From a virus, in the IMG/VR virus record IMGVR_UViG_3300048921_000363, positions 1 to 64,000 of that record: a stretch of 64,000 nucleotides of DNA; one strand, 5' to 3'. The notes beneath the pieces are model-generated. The model was given only the letters and a program-made list of their open reading frames with translations, had not been told where the DNA came from and searched no databases. Shown one piece after another: positions 62,040 to 64,000 of this stretch; within the stretch, counting starts at the first letter, position 1; each line of letters starts with the position of its first letter. The translations under genes and the position numbers were made by a program.

Positions 62040-62762
62040 ATGAAAAAGACTTTCAAGGCACATTGCCCTCGTTGCGACGGGGAAAGGATCTGCTGGATAC
62101 ACGGTGAGTTTGAAAAACCATGGGATTGGGACGACGGCCAGCACTCCATGTGGGGGCAGAGTGACTATAAGTTAGCTCAGTGCTGTGGTTGCGAGGAAGT
62201 TTTCTTTCATGAAAGCAGCTGGGATTCGGAGGATCGAGATTACGAGTACGATCCAAGAACAAGCCAGGAAGTCGCCGTATTTCCGCGCACTATTACTACA
62301 TTTCCTGCACCGAAAAAGGAAAGCAAACAACCTGACTGGGTTTGGGATATCGCAAAAATCGACCCACAGCTGTTTACAATTTTGAGCGAAATGTATCAAG
62401 CATATGAGCATGGCGCATTCATTCTTGCATCAGTTGGTTTGAGGACGGCTTTTGACCGTACAACCGAAGTGCTTAAGATCGATCCAGAACTGACATTGAA
62501 AGAAAAGGTCGCCCTACTTCTTAACGACGGATATATAGGCGATACCGAATCCCAAACACTGGGAGTAGTCACAGATGCTGGAAGCGCCGCCGCACACCGA
62601 GCTTGGGCGCCTACACAAAAAGAGTTTGAAACGTTATTGAAAACACTCGAGCTTTTCATTCAGCACACGGTAGTTAGTGGCAAGTCGGCTTTGAATGTTG
62701 CAGATAGCATTCCAAAGCGCCCTCCCAAAAAACAAAAACCGAATAAAAAACCTAACGAGTAA
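62040..62762 (+). CDS. DUF4145 cargo protein (moron)
   Basis: 240 residues. An N-terminal zinc pattern (HCPRCDG ... CCGCEEVFFHES) is followed by a DUF4145 domain (EMYQAYEHGAFILASVGLRTAFDRTTEVLKID ... DAGSAAAHRAWAPTQKEFE). The tail is Lys/Pro-rich. It is visibly AT-richer than flanking tail genes and lies between S and V, where P2 keeps the nonessential orf30. DUF4145 domains occur in defence proteins. A lysogen-expressed exclusion role is inferred. Confidence 0.8.
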   Translation: MKKTFKAHCPRCDGERICWIHGEFEKPWDWDDGQHSMWGQSDYKLAQCCGCEEVFFHESSWDSEDRDYEYDPRTSQEVAVFPRTITTFPAPKKESKQPDWVWDIAKIDPQLFTILSEMYQAYEHGAFILASVGLRTAFDRTTEVLKIDPELTLKEKVALLLNDGYIGDTESQTLGVVTDAGSAAAHRAWAPTQKEFETLLKTLELFIQHTVVSGKSALNVADSIPKRPPKKQKPNKKPNE

Positions 62763-62772
62763 CCCTAATCTT

Positions 62773-62791
62773 GTAGGACTTGGACCTACAA
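62773..62791. promoter_or_regulatory. Ogr-like activator site before gpV
   Basis: TGTAG-N9-CTACA within a 21-bp dyad (62772-62792, 7-bp arms). P2 starts its V operon from a late promoter here. The spacing is the same as the site between P and O. Confidence 0.7.
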
Positions 62792-62837
62792 CACTTCGAA
62801 GCTGCGTTGTCGCCCGCATGGCGCCACCATCGGCGCC

Positions 62838-63410
62838 ATGAACGACTTAGCCACCCTCGCCCGCCTGATCGAAAATCTCATCCGCCTCGGCACCATCGCT
62901 GCCGTCCAGATGAGCCCCCCTCGTGCGCAGGTCAAAACCGGAACCCTCACCACCGGCTGGCTCCCATGGATTGCCGCCCGGGCCGGTGCCGACCGCGAGT
63001 GGAATCCTCCAACCGAAGGCGAGCAGGTCATCCTCTTCAGCCCCTCCGGCCAACTCGGTAACGGCATCATTCTGACAGGCCTGTTCAGCGACAACATCCC
63101 GGCCAACGGCGGCCGCGAAGGCCTTCACCGCCGCACCTACCGCGACGGAACCGTCATCGAATACGACAGCGTCGCGCACCATCTCAACGCCACGCTGGCC
63201 GAAGGCGGCACAACCAACCTGATTAGCACCGGCGGTATCCACATCGTCGGCCCGATCACTCATGAAGGCGACTACACCCAGACCGGCAACCAAAATATCA
63301 CCGGGATGGTCACCGTTTCCGAAGACGTCATCGCGGCCAGCATCAGTCTTGTGAAGCACCTGCACGGCGGCGTCATGCCTGGCGGCGCCAAGACAGGGAA
63401 ACCGGAATGA
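62838..63410 (+). CDS. Baseplate spike protein V (P2 gpV)
   Basis: 190 residues: NDLATLARLIENLIRLGTIAAVQMSPPRAQVKTGTLTTGWLPW is gpV's OB-fold; GDYTQTGNQNITGMVTVSEDVIA belongs to the spike helix. It ends with KHLHGG, a His cluster for the tip. It overlaps gpW by 4 bp. Confidence 0.93.
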   Translation: MNDLATLARLIENLIRLGTIAAVQMSPPRAQVKTGTLTTGWLPWIAARAGADREWNPPTEGEQVILFSPSGQLGNGIILTGLFSDNIPANGGREGLHRRTYRDGTVIEYDSVAHHLNATLAEGGTTNLISTGGIHIVGPITHEGDYTQTGNQNITGMVTVSEDVIAASISLVKHLHGGVMPGGAKTGKPE

Positions 63411-63751
63411 ACCGAGAAACCGGCGCAGCCCTCGGCCTAGTCGAGCACATCGCCCAGTCCATCACCGACATCCTGACTACCCGCATCGGCACCCGCGTCA
63501 TGCGCCGCGAATACGGCAGTCTCCTGCCCGAACTGGTAGATCAGCCGTTCAACGACTTCACTCGCCTGCAGGTCTACGCGGCCACCGTCATGGCCCTGAT
63601 GCGCTGGGAAACCCGCATCAGCCTTAGCCGTATCCAGTTCATCGGTGCGAACCTTCAGGGTCAAGCGTCTTTAGAGTTTGAAGGCACCATCGTCGACAAT
63701 AATCAGCCGCTGAGCCTGAGCGTTCCTCTGCAACTGGGTGCCAGCGTATGA
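63407..63751 (+). CDS. Baseplate wedge protein W (P2 gpW)
   Basis: 114 residues of the gp25 type: EHIAQSITDILTTRIGTRVMRREYGSLLPELVDQPFN, with the REYGS motif. It is a paralogue of 25504-25830. Confidence 0.93.
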   Translation: MNRETGAALGLVEHIAQSITDILTTRIGTRVMRREYGSLLPELVDQPFNDFTRLQVYAATVMALMRWETRISLSRIQFIGANLQGQASLEFEGTIVDNNQPLSLSVPLQLGASV

Positions 63752-64000
63752 ACAACTTCACGGCGATCGACCTCAGCCAACTGCCCGCGCCGCAAGTCGT
63801 CGAACAGATCGATTACGAACAGATCCTCGCCGAGCGCAAGGCCTACGCCGTCAGCCTCTGGCCCGCCGAGGAGCAAGCCGAGATCGCTGCACGTCTCAAC
63901 ATGGAGTCGGAACCGCTCACCAAACTACTCGAGGAAAACGCCTACCGCGAAACCGTCTGGCGTCAGCGCGTCAATGAAGCATCCGTGGCCAATATGCTCG
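63748..64000 (+). CDS. Baseplate assembly protein J (P2 gpJ), cut by window edge
   Basis: The first 84 codons of gpJ: FTAIDLSQLPAPQVVEQIDYEQILAERKAYAVSLWP. It overlaps gpW by 4 bp and runs out of the window. It is related to 24623-25507. Confidence 0.9.
   Translation, partial: MNNFTAIDLSQLPAPQVVEQIDYEQILAERKAYAVSLWPAEEQAEIAARLNMESEPLTKLLEENAYRETVWRQRVNEASVANML

Overview
The window looks like a Pseudomonas chromosome, probably of the fluorescens/syringae group. Coding is GC-rich. The rulAB-type umuDC pair, PrtN-family regulators and Pseudomonas-type prophage modules support this. Nearly everything visible is mobile DNA. I see no housekeeping gene, rRNA, tRNA or CRISPR array.

The window reads as a tandem array of elements inserted in the 5' end of dusA (tRNA-dihydrouridine synthase A). 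Two displaced dusA N-terminal fragments, each ending in the conserved ...RRFSVAPMMDW, lie at 5382-5459 and 49300-49401 on the same strand and share an identical 15-bp core. Element A (start of window to about 5450) carries a PARIS-like ATPase/DUF4435 pair, an sce7726/sce7725 pair and a decayed dusA-type integrase. Element B (about 5450-49390) is a complete-looking prophage. Element C (about 49390 to beyond the window) is a second, P2-like prophage.

Element B begins with a cargo zone: a small ORF, a PIN-domain protein behind a Cas2-like protein, a NACHT NTPase with a likely nuclease domain, and LexA-controlled umuDC. Then, all on the minus strand, come a Dam-type methylase, spanins and endolysin, a P2-like contractile tail, a lambda-like head, and terminase and holin. 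Further right are a Q-like gene, a VapE primase-helicase, a CII-like protein and Cro. The CI-like repressor faces the other way. A KAP-type NTPase lies between CI and a second operator cluster. A rightward early operon follows (unknown small genes, KilA-C-like protein, two PrtN-like regulators, C5-cytosine methyltransferase), then the integrase next to the right dusA fragment. ATCAAC-N5-GTTGAT operators sit on both sides of the CI/KAP pair. Terminator hairpins oriented with transcription punctuate the late operon, as expected if a Q-like antiterminator drives it.

Element C starts with a gene-poor stretch carrying a dense RGTAAT repeat array. Next come an SOS-type pair (zinc-motif protein and SRAP/YedK peptidase) and an unknown gene, then P2-type Q-P divergent from O-N-M-L-X. 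A lysis cassette, R-S, an AT-rich DUF4145 cargo gene, and V-W-J follow. Matching TGTAG-N9-CTACA dyads, like P2 Ogr sites, lie between P and O and just before V. gpJ is cut by the window edge.
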